Positions 17,865 through 26,976 of a DNA stretch of 64,000 nucleotides are shown in pieces. The notes under the pieces were generated by a model. That model made no database searches. It worked only from the letters and a program-made list of their open reading frames with translations, and had not been told where the DNA came from. The translations under genes and the position numbers were made by a program. Position 1 is the stretch's first letter. Each line of letters starts with the position of its first letter. This stretch comes from an uncultured Desulfovibrio sp. (GTDB taxonomy: Bacteria; Desulfobacterota; Desulfovibrionia; Desulfovibrionales; Desulfovibrionaceae), in NCBI GenBank assembly GCA_913060505.1, contig CAJXRQ010000003.1:1-64000 (forward strand). Reading direction: 5' to 3'.

Positions 17865-17911
17865 TTGTCGCATTGTAAGGCACTATCGTTCAACGACTAG
17901 AGGGGGGTTAA

Positions 17912-19168
17912 ATGACTCAGGATAAAACGTACGAAAACGTCTTCATCGCCAGGCAACCGGTGTTTGATGAAAGTGGCAAGACATGGGCCTATATGCTTCT
18001 GTTTCGTGACAGCATGTACGCGACCTCTGCCACCTTCACTGACGACGCCGAAGCAACCATGCACGTATTGGCCGACATGCCCCTGTGCAGCCTCGGCACG
18101 GAAAAAGGCGCCCGGACCATGGTTCATTTTCCGGGAGAAGCCATTGAATCCGATTACCACAGGGCCCTGGGAGCGGAATGCGGTACGGTAATCATTGAAG
18201 AGCGTGAAAAAATAACCCCCAAGTTACTGAAAGCTGTCGAAGACCTGCGCGAAGAAGGCTACCTGTTGGCCATCAACAACTTCGAAAGCACCCCCGGCCA
18301 GGAAGAGCTCTGCGCCATGGCGGACGTGCTCATCGTGGACGTTCACAACAAGGACGACTTTGAGCTGCACCATCTGGTCAAGGATGCCACGGAGTTGGGC
18401 AAGGCCCGTCTCATGGCCAAACGAGTGGAAACGCTTGATGAACAGCGCCGGGCCAAAAAACAGGGATTCACCCTGTTTCACGGATTCTATTATTGTAAGC
18501 CGGAAGTGGACACTGGCAGAAAAATTGCCTCCGGCGAAATAACCAGACTCAAACTTTTCAAAATTATTGGGCGCGACGAGCCAAACTTTGACGCCCTGGC
18601 CAAAGCCGTTGAAGCCGATGTTTCCATCAGTTATCGGTTGCTCGCGTTCCTGAACTCCCCAAACTTCGGTTTTGCGACCACCATCACTTCCATTCGGCAA
18701 GCCGTGGTTCTCGCAGGCTGGAAACCTATCCGCAATTGGCTGCGTGTCGTCATTCTTACGGACGTAACCCCCTCGGAGAAAAGCCGCGAACTGACCTATC
18801 TCTCGGCACACCGGGCCAAGCTTTTTGAAACTGCGGCCCTTGGCGGCGGGTATGAGGAAATTTCGGACAAGCTTTTCATGCTCGGTCTGTTTTCACTGTT
18901 GGACGCCATGTTCGACATGGAGATGAAACAGCTGGTCAAACATCTTCCCATCGACGATGCCGTAAAGCGGGCCTTGTGCGGCGTGGAAAACGACTTTTCC
19001 CCGTGGCTCCGGCTTGCGCACGCCATTGAGGCCTCCCGCTGGGATGACGTCGGGGTCATGACCAGAGCTTTGAACCTGCTGCCCGGCACAATTGCCGTAA
19101 GCTACCAGCATGCATTTTCCTGGGCCGATTCCTTTTTCGGTTCCGACCACGACGAAAAGACCAGCTGA
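17912..19168 (+). CDS. Degenerate EAL plus HDOD signalling protein
   Basis: A 418-residue protein. Residues about 8-200 form an EAL-like domain starting FIARQPVFDESGKTWAYMLLFRD, where the usual YELLFR (the EAL glutamate position) reads YMLLFR, so cyclic-di-GMP hydrolysis is unlikely. Residues about 205-400 are an HDOD domain (ISYRLLAFLNSP, SIRQAVVLAGWKPIRNWL). This pair is the YuxH/CdgJ architecture, implicated in motility and signal transduction in other bacteria. A strong AGAGGGGGG precedes the ATG. It converges on the radical SAM gene with only 9 bp between stops. Confidence 0.85.
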   Translation: MTQDKTYENVFIARQPVFDESGKTWAYMLLFRDSMYATSATFTDDAEATMHVLADMPLCSLGTEKGARTMVHFPGEAIESDYHRALGAECGTVIIEEREKITPKLLKAVEDLREEGYLLAINNFESTPGQEELCAMADVLIVDVHNKDDFELHHLVKDATELGKARLMAKRVETLDEQRRAKKQGFTLFHGFYYCKPEVDTGRKIASGEITRLKLFKIIGRDEPNFDALAKAVEADVSISYRLLAFLNSPNFGFATTITSIRQAVVLAGWKPIRNWLRVVILTDVTPSEKSRELTYLSAHRAKLFETAALGGGYEEISDKLFMLGLFSLLDAMFDMEMKQLVKHLPIDDAVKRALCGVENDFSPWLRLAHAIEASRWDDVGVMTRALNLLPGTIAVSYQHAFSWADSFFGSDHDEKTS

Positions 19169-19177
19169 CATATCAGG

Positions 19178-20047
19178 TTACAGTCGACGCAAGGACTCGT
19201 CCCGAATCCTGTCCTGCCCTGCAAGAGCACTGTCAAGGTCGTGCAAAACCGCATCCTTGTCCCGTGGCAGTCTGGCCCGGACCGGTACATAGTTCGACGC
19301 ATGATTGGCGAGAAACAGTCCCTTCATGTGCAGATGGGCCACCATTTCCCGAAGTTCGGCCAGCATGCCCATGGCATCCGGCACAACAAAAAGTCCCTGT
19401 TCGCTATCCCGGTGTAGCGGTGTACCCGGCACAAGCATCAGGCTCAATGCAGCGGCCTGTTGCGGCCCCAATTCGGAAAGCGCCCGGGCAGTTTCACGAG
19501 CATGCTCCATGGAATGCTCCACTCCCCCCAATCCGTTGATCACGGTCACATTCAATTTTAACCCCGCTTCCATGACCCGATGCCCCTGTTCAATGATACG
19601 ATCGATCCCGCACCCCTTGTTCATTCGCTTCAGTATGGAATCATCCCCGGATTCCAGTCCCATGTAGACCATACCCAGTCCCTTTTCCCGCAGTCGCCGC
19701 AATTCAGCCATACTCTTGTGGCGCAATCCGCGGGCATTGCCATAGGCGGCTACCCGCGTCACTCTTGGCAAGTGCTCCCGAACAGCATCGAGAATCTCTT
19801 CCAAAAGCCGCTGGGGCATGCTCAGGGCATCACCGTCACACAGGAAAAGCCGCCGGATATCCGGCATATTCCGGGCGGCCCAGGCAAGATCCGCCAACAC
19901 TTGTCCGTGCTCCTTTATGGCAAACCGGGGCTTGTCCAAATAGGCCCCGCAAAAGGCGCATTTGCCATGCGTGCAGCCCAGGCTGACCTGAAGCAATATG
20001 CTCCCGGCTTCACTGGGCGGACGTATGACAGTTCCCTGCAAATCCAT
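19178..20047 (-). CDS. Radical SAM protein
   Basis: A 289-residue enzyme with the cluster-binding cysteines in SLGCTHGKCAFCGAY (C-x4-C-x2-C), followed by a standard partial TIM barrel (RRLFLCDGDALSMP, YMGLESGDDSIL, NVTVINGLGG). It binds a 4Fe-4S cluster and S-adenosylmethionine. The subgroup resembles coproporphyrinogen-III-oxidase-like or Elp3-like proteins of unknown substrate. The ATG at 20047 follows GGAGG; an upstream start would add a tail without family character. Confidence 0.85.
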   Translation of the reverse strand: MDLQGTVIRPPSEAGSILLQVSLGCTHGKCAFCGAYLDKPRFAIKEHGQVLADLAWAARNMPDIRRLFLCDGDALSMPQRLLEEILDAVREHLPRVTRVAAYGNARGLRHKSMAELRRLREKGLGMVYMGLESGDDSILKRMNKGCGIDRIIEQGHRVMEAGLKLNVTVINGLGGVEHSMEHARETARALSELGPQQAAALSLMLVPGTPLHRDSEQGLFVVPDAMGMLAELREMVAHLHMKGLFLANHASNYVPVRARLPRDKDAVLHDLDSALAGQDRIRDESLRRL

Positions 20048-20149
20048 AATTCCTCCAACAAATCCCAACGTGCGACACGGTAAATAATCGCCTTTTTCTT
20101 CCACCTGTGCAATGGTTTGCTCATCATAGACATTTCACCCGGCAACGCC

Positions 20150-22621
20150 ATGACAGCGAACAAAAGCCAGCCACAGGAAATCATTACCGACTCCGTCACC
20201 CGCAGCCTGCTTGCGGCCAGCGACAATCCGGCCATGATCATCAACAGGGCAGGACGTATTCTGGCTGCCAATCATGCGGCGTGCATCATGCTGAATACCA
20301 ACGACACCTCGGAAATTGAGGGGCACCTGCTTGCAGACTTCATACCGGAGGATCTGTTCATTGCACGCAGAAACCGACTGCGGGCCGCGTTGCAAAATGA
20401 CAAAACCTCGCACATGGAAGAGGAAATCAACGGGCATGCGTATGTCCACTCTTTCAGCGGCATACCGGACGAAGACGGCACCATGACCCGTGTGGCCGTC
20501 ATCTCCCAGGACGTCACCGCCCTGCGCCGCACAGGGGAAAACCTGCGCAGGGAGCAACAGCGTCAGATATTCTTCATGGAGACCCTGCCCGGTCTTGTCT
20601 ATCACATTTATCCCGACAACACGGTCCGCTATGCGAATCGATATTTCCGAAAGCTCTTCGGCAGCCCCAAGGGAAAAGACTGTCATGAATTGCTGGGCTG
20701 TACGGAATCGCTTTGTCCGGCATGTCCGCCCAGGGCGGCCATGGAAGGCGACAAAAACATAGAACGTGAATGGACTCTTGACGACAAGCGAACGTTTCAT
20801 CTGCAATTCAGCCCCATGACCGACAAGGCAGGAGAACGGATGGTCATGGTGCTCGGCATAGATATTTCCGAACGCAAGCTTGCCGAGGACAAACTCAGAC
20901 AGGCAAGGGACGAGTTGGAAGACAGGGTCCATGAACGAACGAAAAAATTGCAGGAACTTAACCGCAAACTCACTGACAAAAGCTTGCACCTCATAGAAGC
21001 CAAGAAAAAGGCTGTCAGTGCGGCAAAGGCAAAATCATCGTTTCTTGCGAACATGAGCCATGAAATACGCACGCCACTCAACGCCATTCTCGGCATGACC
21101 GAACTGGCATTACGCACTGAGGATCAGGAACAGAATGCCGTGTATCTCAACCATGTTTTGGAAGCTGGCGACTCATTATTGACGCTCATTAACGATATTC
21201 TCGATTTTTCCAAGATCGAGGCAGGTAAAATGGTACTTGGAACAGAGCCATTCCGCCTTTCTACCATCATCGACTCGGTTATGCGCATCCACCGTATTCA
21301 GGCCGAGGACAAGGAATTGGAAATTACACAGGATGTCGCTTCCAACGTGCCTGATGTTCTGCTCGGTGATCCGCAACGGCTTCGCCAGATTCTCATCAAC
21401 CTCATGGGCAATGCCGTCAAGTTCACTTCGGAAGGCAGCATTGCTTTGAGCGTCCGCACCGAGCAATCCGCACAAAAGGAAGATGACCGTTCCGTTCTGC
21501 TGCGCTTTTCCGTGCGGGACACCGGTGTTGGTATTCCCCGTTCCCGGCAAAAAGACATTTTCAGTGACTTCATGCAGGCGGACGCCTCCATCACTCGACG
21601 CTTCGGCGGCTCAGGCCTTGGTCTGACCATATGCAGCCAACTGGTCCGGCTCATGGACGGCACCATTTCAGTAACCAGCACGGAGGGTAAGGGAAGCACT
21701 TTCACCTTCACCGTTCGGCTGCAACGCAGCCATCCTGACGAACTTATCGACAATGGCAATGCAGAAAACGTTCCTTCCCCTGATATTCCTCACCTCAACA
21801 TCCTGCTGGCAGACGACAACGCGCTCAATCGCAAGCTGGCTGCCACAGTACTCCAGGAACAGGGGCACGACGTCACACAGGTGGAAAACGGATACGAAGC
21901 CGTGGAACTTCTCAAGGCCGGACATTTTGACATGGTACTCATGGACGTGCAGATGCCGATAATGGACGGCATTACGGCCACGCGAGTGATCAGAGACCCC
22001 AATTCCGGCGTCCTGAATCCGTCCATTCCCATCATTGCGCTCACGGCGCATGCCCTCAAGGGGGACAGGGAACGTTTTCTCAGCGTAGGCATGAACGCCT
22101 ATCTTGCCAAACCGATACGGATAACCCGGCTGATCGAGACTATTGGTCGAGCCTACTTTGCCAAAGGGAAAGGCCCCTTACGGACTGGAGAGGAGCAAGA
22201 CCAAAAACATGGTCGGCAAGACGAAAGCCTCCCCGTGACACCGCATCCCTTTGACCGGGACATGGCTCTGGAACGCTTGGGAGGAAGGGAAGATCTTTTG
22301 CGTAACATGGATAAAATATTCCTCCGGGATACACCTGGAGAAATTTTTCTAGTAAGAGAAGGTATTCAGGAGAACGATCTGGAAAAGGCCCGTAATTCAG
22401 CGCACAGCATTAAGGGCACGGCACGGACCATCGGAGCTGTTCGGGCCGGGGCCCTTGCCGAACAAATGGAATTTCTGTGCAAGCAGGGCGATGTTGACGC
22501 CGCCCGGCGTGAAATTGACGAATTGGAAAAAGCTGTGACGGCCGCACTTGACCATGTGGCCGAATCAACCTCTACCGTAACAAGCGAGAAGAACCATGAT
22601 CAAAACCATTCTGGTAGTTGA
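20150..22621 (+). CDS. Hybrid sensor histidine kinase (PAS-PAS-HisKA-HATPase-REC-HPt)
   Basis: An 823-residue soluble kinase. Two PAS domains at about 15-125 and 140-260, the second with a CxxxxxCPACPP cysteine cluster; coiled coil; HisKA with phospho-His in FLANMSHEIRTPLNAILGM; HATPase (DTGVGIPRSRQ, GGSGLGLTIC); REC with the phospho-Asp in MVLMDVQMPIMDG; C-terminal HPt with SAHSIKGTARTIG. A full BvgS-type internal phosphorelay without membrane segments. The start is uncertain between this ATG and a TTG 33 bp upstream; neither has a strong site. It overlaps the response-regulator gene by 26 bp. Confidence 0.9.
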   Translation: MTANKSQPQEIITDSVTRSLLAASDNPAMIINRAGRILAANHAACIMLNTNDTSEIEGHLLADFIPEDLFIARRNRLRAALQNDKTSHMEEEINGHAYVHSFSGIPDEDGTMTRVAVISQDVTALRRTGENLRREQQRQIFFMETLPGLVYHIYPDNTVRYANRYFRKLFGSPKGKDCHELLGCTESLCPACPPRAAMEGDKNIEREWTLDDKRTFHLQFSPMTDKAGERMVMVLGIDISERKLAEDKLRQARDELEDRVHERTKKLQELNRKLTDKSLHLIEAKKKAVSAAKAKSSFLANMSHEIRTPLNAILGMTELALRTEDQEQNAVYLNHVLEAGDSLLTLINDILDFSKIEAGKMVLGTEPFRLSTIIDSVMRIHRIQAEDKELEITQDVASNVPDVLLGDPQRLRQILINLMGNAVKFTSEGSIALSVRTEQSAQKEDDRSVLLRFSVRDTGVGIPRSRQKDIFSDFMQADASITRRFGGSGLGLTICSQLVRLMDGTISVTSTEGKGSTFTFTVRLQRSHPDELIDNGNAENVPSPDIPHLNILLADDNALNRKLAATVLQEQGHDVTQVENGYEAVELLKAGHFDMVLMDVQMPIMDGITATRVIRDPNSGVLNPSIPIIALTAHALKGDRERFLSVGMNAYLAKPIRITRLIETIGRAYFAKGKGPLRTGEEQDQKHGRQDESLPVTPHPFDRDMALERLGGREDLLRNMDKIFLRDTPGEIFLVREGIQENDLEKARNSAHSIKGTARTIGAVRAGALAEQMEFLCKQGDVDAARREIDELEKAVTAALDHVAESTSTVTSEKNHDQNHSGS

Positions 22622-22970
22622 CGATGCCCCCATGATTCGAGAATTGCTCAAAAGCGTTCTGGAAACGGAAGGTTATCAGGTTCTTTTGACTTCGGACGGC
22701 GAAGAAGCCGTGCAAGCAGCCCACGATAACCATGTTGACCTGAGTATTGTTGACATCTTCCTGCCTCGAAAAGGGGGCCTCCAGGTCATGGGGGAACTTC
22801 TGGAAAAAGACCCGGAGAGCAAATTCATTGCCATTTCCGGAGGAGAGGCGTTCAACCCGGAGGCCATTGTCGAACTGGCCAAGGCTTTTGACGTCATTGA
22901 AACGTTCACCAAGCCCATCGACACCCGGAAGTTGGTGGACACAGTAAACCGGGCATTGCAGGACACATAA
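22596..22970 (+). CDS. Stand-alone receiver-domain response regulator
   Basis: A 124-residue single REC domain, MIKTILVVDDAPMIRELLKS onward, with acidic pocket DD, phospho-Asp in LSIVDIFLPRKGG, and the lysine in FTKPID. It has no output domain, so it acts like CheY or Spo0F, by protein contact or phosphotransfer. It overlaps the hybrid kinase gene and is probably the acceptor of its HPt domain. Confidence 0.9.
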   Translation: MIKTILVVDDAPMIRELLKSVLETEGYQVLLTSDGEEAVQAAHDNHVDLSIVDIFLPRKGGLQVMGELLEKDPESKFIAISGGEAFNPEAIVELAKAFDVIETFTKPIDTRKLVDTVNRALQDT

Positions 22971-22973
22971 AAC

Positions 22974-23010
22974 AAAGACGGCACAGAGGAACGCCCTCTG
23001 TGCCGTCTTT
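22974..23010. terminator. Long perfect hairpin terminator
   Basis: Two 16-base complementary arms, AAAGACGGCACAGAGG and CCTCTGTGCCGTCTTT, lie directly after the response-regulator stop. T-rich ends on both strands let it serve both converging units. Confidence 0.85.
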
Positions 23011-23044
23011 GCAAAATGGATTGCAGCATCAAACACTCAATCGA

Positions 23045-23320
23045 TCAACATTCGTGACAGTCCTTGCTGATATAAAAGCAGAGATCGAAAAGATTGTTGA
23101 CCATTTCGTCCACCAATTCCTCGCCTTCCGGCTCGACGCTCACCGTCTTGTTGATGATCTTGGAAAACAGCATGCCGATAAGTTGATCGTCATACATGGT
23201 CCAATATTTGTTTCCAGAGGGAAAGCGTTTGTCAAATCCGTGATAGTACATGCGGTAAGCTCCGGTTGTCAGGACGTTTCCAATATTATCGGCCACGTAG
23301 CAGAAAGACTTTAGCTTCAT
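23045..23320 (-). CDS. Hypothetical protein with Cys-rich C-terminus
   Basis: A 91-residue protein, MKLKSFCYVADNIGNVLTTG onward, mixed alpha/beta by eye, ending in ISKDCHEC. The terminal C-H-x-C could bind a metal, which is a guess. An alternative start at 23353 adds 11 residues; neither start has a good ribosome site. No family recognised. Composition fits the neighbours, and it lies alone between two regulator genes. Confidence 0.5.
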   Translation of the reverse strand: MKLKSFCYVADNIGNVLTTGAYRMYYHGFDKRFPSGNKYWTMYDDQLIGMLFSKIINKTVSVEPEGEELVDEMVNNLFDLCFYISKDCHEC

Positions 23321-23509
23321 GATCAAAAAAATATTTAGCACTTGAATACACATGGTTAGCGGAATTTCCCCGTCGGAGTTGCCAAGCAGGGGTGAAATAA
23401 GTCACCATGGCGCGATCCGTACCAAATTGTCGCCAAATCGTAACACGCCGTTAACGCACGTTGGGCTATAGGTTGCGCTGAAATTCAATCTGCCATCAAG
23501 GAGCACTCT

Positions 23510-24199
23510 GTGTCTGACTACAAGATTCTCGTTGTCGAAGACCATCGGGATACCCGGGAATTGCTCAAATACAACCTGACCTCTTCCGGATTTGATGTGG
23601 CGGCTGTGGAAGACGGCCAACAGGGGTTGGAAAAAGCCAAGACTTTTCACCCGAACATCATTCTTCTGGACCTGATGTTGCCCGGAATTGACGGACTGGA
23701 AGTATGCCGCAAGCTCAAGCAGGAGCCTTCCACCGCCCATGTGCCGGTCATCATGCTCACGGCCAGGGGAGAGGAAATTGATCGTATCGTGGGCCTTGAA
23801 TTGGGGGCGGACGATTATGTCGTCAAACCCTTCAGCCCTCGCGAGCTTACACTGCGCATCAAGGCCGTGCTTCGGCGCGCAGGCGGCAACGAAGCACCCT
23901 CTCGCCCCTCCGTATGGGAGCGAGAAGGACTCAAGGTTGATTTTGAAGCGCACCAAATCGAGATTGACGGCGAGCCAACGCCACTGACCGCCACGGAATT
24001 CAAACTGCTTTCAGAATTGATTTCCGGGCAGGGTAAAGTGCAAACGCGCGATCACCTGCTGGACACGGTATGGGACACCCATTTCGAGGGCTATTCCCGC
24101 ACAGTGGATACGCATGTTCGCAGGCTGCGCCAAAAGCTCGGCCAGTATGCCGAATGGATTGAAACGGTTCGAGGCGTCGGTTACCGATTCCGGTCCTGA
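23510..24199 (+). CDS. PhoB/OmpR-family response regulator
   Basis: A 229-residue regulator starting at GTG 23510 with AAGGAGCA upstream. REC domain at 1-120 (VVEDHRDTRE acidic pair, phospho-Asp in IILLDLMLPGIDG, Lys in YVVKPFSP); winged-helix output at 130-229 (LTATEFKLLSELISGQGKVQ, DTHVRRLRQKLG, ETVRGVGYRFRS). The PhoB subgroup is likely, given the LLDLMLPG.DGLEVC pattern, but no phoR-type kinase or pst gene is next to it. It converges on rex with 6 bp between stops. Confidence 0.88.
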   Translation: MSDYKILVVEDHRDTRELLKYNLTSSGFDVAAVEDGQQGLEKAKTFHPNIILLDLMLPGIDGLEVCRKLKQEPSTAHVPVIMLTARGEEIDRIVGLELGADDYVVKPFSPRELTLRIKAVLRRAGGNEAPSRPSVWEREGLKVDFEAHQIEIDGEPTPLTATEFKLLSELISGQGKVQTRDHLLDTVWDTHFEGYSRTVDTHVRRLRQKLGQYAEWIETVRGVGYRFRS

Positions 24200-24205
24200 C
24201 CTGCC

Positions 24206-24844
24206 CTACTCTTCGAAAGACCCCAGTGTTACCTGGAACGCCAGCGAGTAGAGGTGGTCAAAGAAATCGACGTACTCCACAGGAATATGTGGAGGAACGT
24301 TGATTCGAGCCGGAGCGTAGTTGACGATGCCTTTGATGCCGGCGTCCACAAGGTGGTTGGCGGCACGCTGGGCACGGTCAGCCGGGGTGGTAATGATGCC
24401 CAGCTCAATGCCCCGTTCCTTGGCCTGATTCTTGAGATGCGTCGGGCAAACGATCTCCATGCCTTCAAGTTCCTTGCCGATCTTGTCCGGATCGCAGTCG
24501 AATGCGGCCTTGATGACAAAGCCGCGCCGCTCGAAATCGTGATGGCGCAGCAGGGCCGTGCCCAGATTGCCCACGCCGATGAGCGCGCAATTCCAAACTC
24601 GATCAATGCCCAAAGAATGCTTGATGGATGTGATCAACTCCTGCACATAGTAGCCGACCCCACGCACTCCAAATTCTCCGAAGTAGGCAAGATCTTTACG
24701 AATTTGAGAAGAGTTGACCGAGCAGGCGTTGGCGAGCTTCTCCGAGGAAATAACATCTGTTCCGTCCCGAAGAAGATTCTCAAGAACCTGAATGTACACG
24801 GCAAGTCTGCCGATGGTAGCCTTGGGTATGTGTTCGCTTTTCAT
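24206..24844 (-). CDS. rex: Redox-sensing transcriptional repressor Rex
   Basis: A 212-residue regulator. N-terminal winged helix (RLAVYIQVLENLL, SSEKLANACSVNSSQIRKDL, AYFGEFGVRGVGY), then a Rossmann domain with GVGNLGTALLRH for NADH and a domain-swap helix at the end (VDFFDHLYSLAF). Rex senses the NADH/NAD+ ratio and represses energy-metabolism genes when NADH is low. Start at 24844, after GGGAAAG. In D. vulgaris rex is also next to atpE-atpB, so the synteny supports the lineage. It lies downstream of the F0 genes after their terminator. Confidence 0.95.
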   Translation of the reverse strand: MKSEHIPKATIGRLAVYIQVLENLLRDGTDVISSEKLANACSVNSSQIRKDLAYFGEFGVRGVGYYVQELITSIKHSLGIDRVWNCALIGVGNLGTALLRHHDFERRGFVIKAAFDCDPDKIGKELEGMEIVCPTHLKNQAKERGIELGIITTPADRAQRAANHLVDAGIKGIVNYAPARINVPPHIPVEYVDFFDHLYSLAFQVTLGSFEE

Positions 24845-24905
24845 TGTCTGTCTTTCCCGGTGTTTTCCGGGCTTGCCATGTGAATTTTTTAACATGGCTC
24901 TACTG

Positions 24906-24932
24906 AAAAAAGGGGAGGTCGGAACCTCCCCT
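24906..24932 (-). terminator. Terminator after atpE
   Basis: On the minus strand AGGGGAGGT, a four-base loop and ACCTCCCCT form a stem followed by T residues (A24906-24910 on plus). It separates the F0 operon from rex. Confidence 0.9.
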
Positions 24933-24953
24933 ATAAATCGAATTTTGTCAAGC

Positions 24954-25259
24954 TTACTTAACGAAGAGCAGGATCAGGCAGACAACCAGAGCGTAAATAG
25001 CCAGGGATTCGATGAATGCCAGGCCGAGAATCAGGGTGGTGGTCAGCTTGGAACCGGCTTCGGGGTTGCGGGCAGTGCCTTCGCAAGCGCCCTTGAGGCC
25101 CATGCCCTGACCGATGCCGCAGAGTCCGGCAGCCAGGCCCATGCCCAGAGCGGTAGCGTAAGCGGTGGCAGCTGCAACAGTCGGATCGTCAGAAGCGAAT
25201 GCTGCGGTAGCAACCAAAGTCATGGCCAGGGTGGTCAAAATGGTTTTCAGAGCTTTCAT
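24954..25259 (-). CDS. atpE: ATP synthase F0 subunit c with signal-like N-terminus
   Basis: A 101-residue c subunit. An N-terminal extension (residues 1-23, ending AAFAS) resembles a signal peptide, as in some deltaproteobacterial and Aquifex c subunits. Helix 1 carries GIGQGMG, the loop RNPEA, helix 2 the ion-binding Glu in FIESLAIY. Gln51, Glu84, Ser85 and Tyr89 match four residues of the Na+ site of Ilyobacter c, while the Ilyobacter Thr67 position is Leu. Start at 25259 after GGAGG. Last gene of the atpZ-atpI-atpB-atpE operon. Confidence 0.95.
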   Translation of the reverse strand: MKALKTILTTLAMTLVATAAFASDDPTVAAATAYATALGMGLAAGLCGIGQGMGLKGACEGTARNPEAGSKLTTTLILGLAFIESLAIYALVVCLILLFVK

Positions 25260-25331
25260 GGTGAACTCCTCCATAGAGTTATAATATAGTTGTGGTCAGA
25301 CGACCATTTCCCCAAATTAAGCAACCTGTTC

Positions 25332-26030
25332 CTAATGCGCGTGATCAAGAGCGCCTTGCAGATAGATGGTACCCAGCATGAAGAAGATGAATGCCTGGAT
25401 GGTCTTTGCAAGAAGAAACAGGAAGTACATGGGCACGGTGGAGAACACCGGCGCCAGGAAGAACAGCAAAATCAGGACGATTTCCTCGCCGCGGATGTTA
25501 CCGAACAGACGAAGCGTCAGCGAAAGCGGGCGCGCAAAATGGGAGATGAGCTCAAGCACGAGCATCAGCGGAGCAAGTGCCGCCACCGGCCCCATGAAGT
25601 GCTTGATGTAGCCTAAGCCCCATTTCCGGATGCCGTGGAAATTGTAGTAAAGGAACAGGAACACGGCCATCGGGATGATGGTGTTCAGGTTGGCGGTGGG
25701 AGCATCACAGCCCGGCACCAGACCAAGATAGTTGGACACCAGAATATACAGGAACAGGGTGATGAGCACCGGAAAAACCCGACGTCCCTCTTCACCGATG
25801 TTGGAAACCACGAAGTCCTCGAGGCCGCCGATGATCATTTCAAAGACGTTCTGCAGGCCGCCGGGAACCAGCTGCAGCCGGCCGCGTACCATGAACGCCA
25901 GCAGGAAGAGAATGGCCATGGCCAACCACGTATGCATTACGTAGAGAGCCCAGGGCGAATGCAAATGCAGTGCATCACCCAAAATATGCATGTAAACCAA
26001 AGGATGCGGTAAACCGCCACCAGCTGCCAT
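25332..26030 (-). CDS. atpB: ATP synthase F0 subunit a
   Basis: A 232-residue, five- to six-helix membrane protein. The essential arginine is in [11 protein letters not shown], with the following GEEIVLILL and the late [11 protein letters not shown] helix that lines the half-channels. It forms the stator side of the proton/Na+ path against the c ring. The F1 genes and b/delta subunits are not in this window, in line with split atp loci in this lineage. Confidence 0.95.
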   Translation of the reverse strand: MAAGGGLPHPLVYMHILGDALHLHSPWALYVMHTWLAMAILFLLAFMVRGRLQLVPGGLQNVFEMIIGGLEDFVVSNIGEEGRRVFPVLITLFLYILVSNYLGLVPGCDAPTANLNTIIPMAVFLFLYYNFHGIRKWGLGYIKHFMGPVAALAPLMLVLELISHFARPLSLTLRLFGNIRGEEIVLILLFFLAPVFSTVPMYFLFLLAKTIQAFIFFMLGTIYLQGALDHAH

Positions 26031-26060
26031 ATCCTTACGCCTCCTTCAATTGATTACACC

Positions 26061-26486
26061 TCAGGCTTTCTTTTGCCCGAAATTTTTCAGCCCCCAGGCG
26101 GTGATGTTGACCACCACCGTGGAAAGCCCTGCTACCAGCCCCCAGACCGGCAACCTCCAGACTCCCAGAACGAGATACAAAACCACGCCGCTGAGAATCA
26201 GCTTTCCGTAAAAAATCACCAACAGGGTGAAAACAGCTCCCTTCCGCACATAGATCAACTGCTGGACTATACGGGCAAGCGCCCAGAAATTCAGCGTTAT
26301 GACTACGGCACCAGCCGCAAAAGCCAGCGACCAGGCGGAACCGAGAGTGACACCCAGCAGACCGATTGCCAACCCCAGGGAAAACGCCAACTGGCTCCGC
26401 ATGAGACTACGGACCTCGTCGTGCACAAAACCCCGGGCGTACAGGAATCGATCAATCTTTTGACGGATCGTCACCGTTTTCGGCAC
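26061..26486 (-). CDS. atpI: ATP synthase subunit I (AtpI)
   Basis: A 141-residue protein with about four membrane helices. It has the AtpI-type pattern of helix pairs (LAFSLGLAIGLLG, LAFAAGAVVITLNF, LLVIFYGKLILSG) and sits between atpZ and atpB. AtpI assists c-ring assembly or Mg2+ supply in other bacteria. It overlaps atpZ by 35 bp. Confidence 0.8.
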   Translation of the reverse strand: MPKTVTIRQKIDRFLYARGFVHDEVRSLMRSQLAFSLGLAIGLLGVTLGSAWSLAFAAGAVVITLNFWALARIVQQLIYVRKGAVFTLLVIFYGKLILSGVVLYLVLGVWRLPVWGLVAGLSTVVVNITAWGLKNFGQKKA

Positions 26487-26778
26487 CCTGCTTGTTTGCC
26501 CCGTTCACAAGGCCCTTTTCTTCAGCCTCGGCCTGACGCTGCATTTTCCGCGCATCCTCAAGCACCATCCGGAACCCGGAAACAATGCCCAGCAGCGTGA
26601 AAATCATGGTCAGCCAGGGTTTGGTGTGCAGCTGGAAATATTCCAGCAGCCACTTGTCGAGCCAGTACCCCATGAACAGTCCGACAACCGTTGCGGATAC
26701 CAGATGGAGGCCCATTGTGCCCGCCGCGCCTCCGACCTGGAGAATATCCTTCATGCTGTCGTTATTTTTAAAGAACAT
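26452..26778 (-). CDS. atpZ: AtpZ/AtpI-family small membrane protein
   Basis: A 108-residue protein with two helices (GLHLVSATVVGLFMGYWLDK and WLTMIFTLLGIVSGF), the typical AtpZ hairpin, and a polar charged tail. AtpZ and AtpI form a complex that helps assemble the F0 rotor and may handle Mg2+/Ca2+. The ATG at 26778 follows GAGGTG. First gene of the F0 operon; a Rex-like box and promoter lie upstream. Confidence 0.82.
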   Translation of the reverse strand: MFFKNNDSMKDILQVGGAAGTMGLHLVSATVVGLFMGYWLDKWLLEYFQLHTKPWLTMIFTLLGIVSGFRMVLEDARKMQRQAEAEEKGLVNGANKQGAENGDDPSKD

Positions 26779-26840
26779 ATCGCACCTCGACGGGCGGTCC
26801 TTTTCGGTTTGACTTTGAAGTCATAGCCGAAAAAGGTAAT

Positions 26841-26858
26841 TCGTGCAATCCTTCACAA
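26841..26858 (-). promoter_or_regulatory. Rex-like operator before the F0 operon
   Basis: TCGTGCA-ATCC-TTCACAA on the plus strand matches the Rex consensus TTGTGAA-N4-TTCACAA at 12 of 14 fixed positions. It lies about 65-80 bp before atpZ. On the minus strand, TTGACT and TAGTGAT at 18-bp spacing lie just upstream and may be the promoter. rex itself is at the other end of the operon. Confidence 0.55.
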
Positions 26859-26976
26859 GTGGCGAATCACTACCACAGGCCAATAAAACGAGTCAATGCG
26901 TTTTTTGATTGAGACACGCTTTTCACGCACATTTTTCGAGCGGTGAACCGACCGTTATTTTCATGGGTTATACAAC

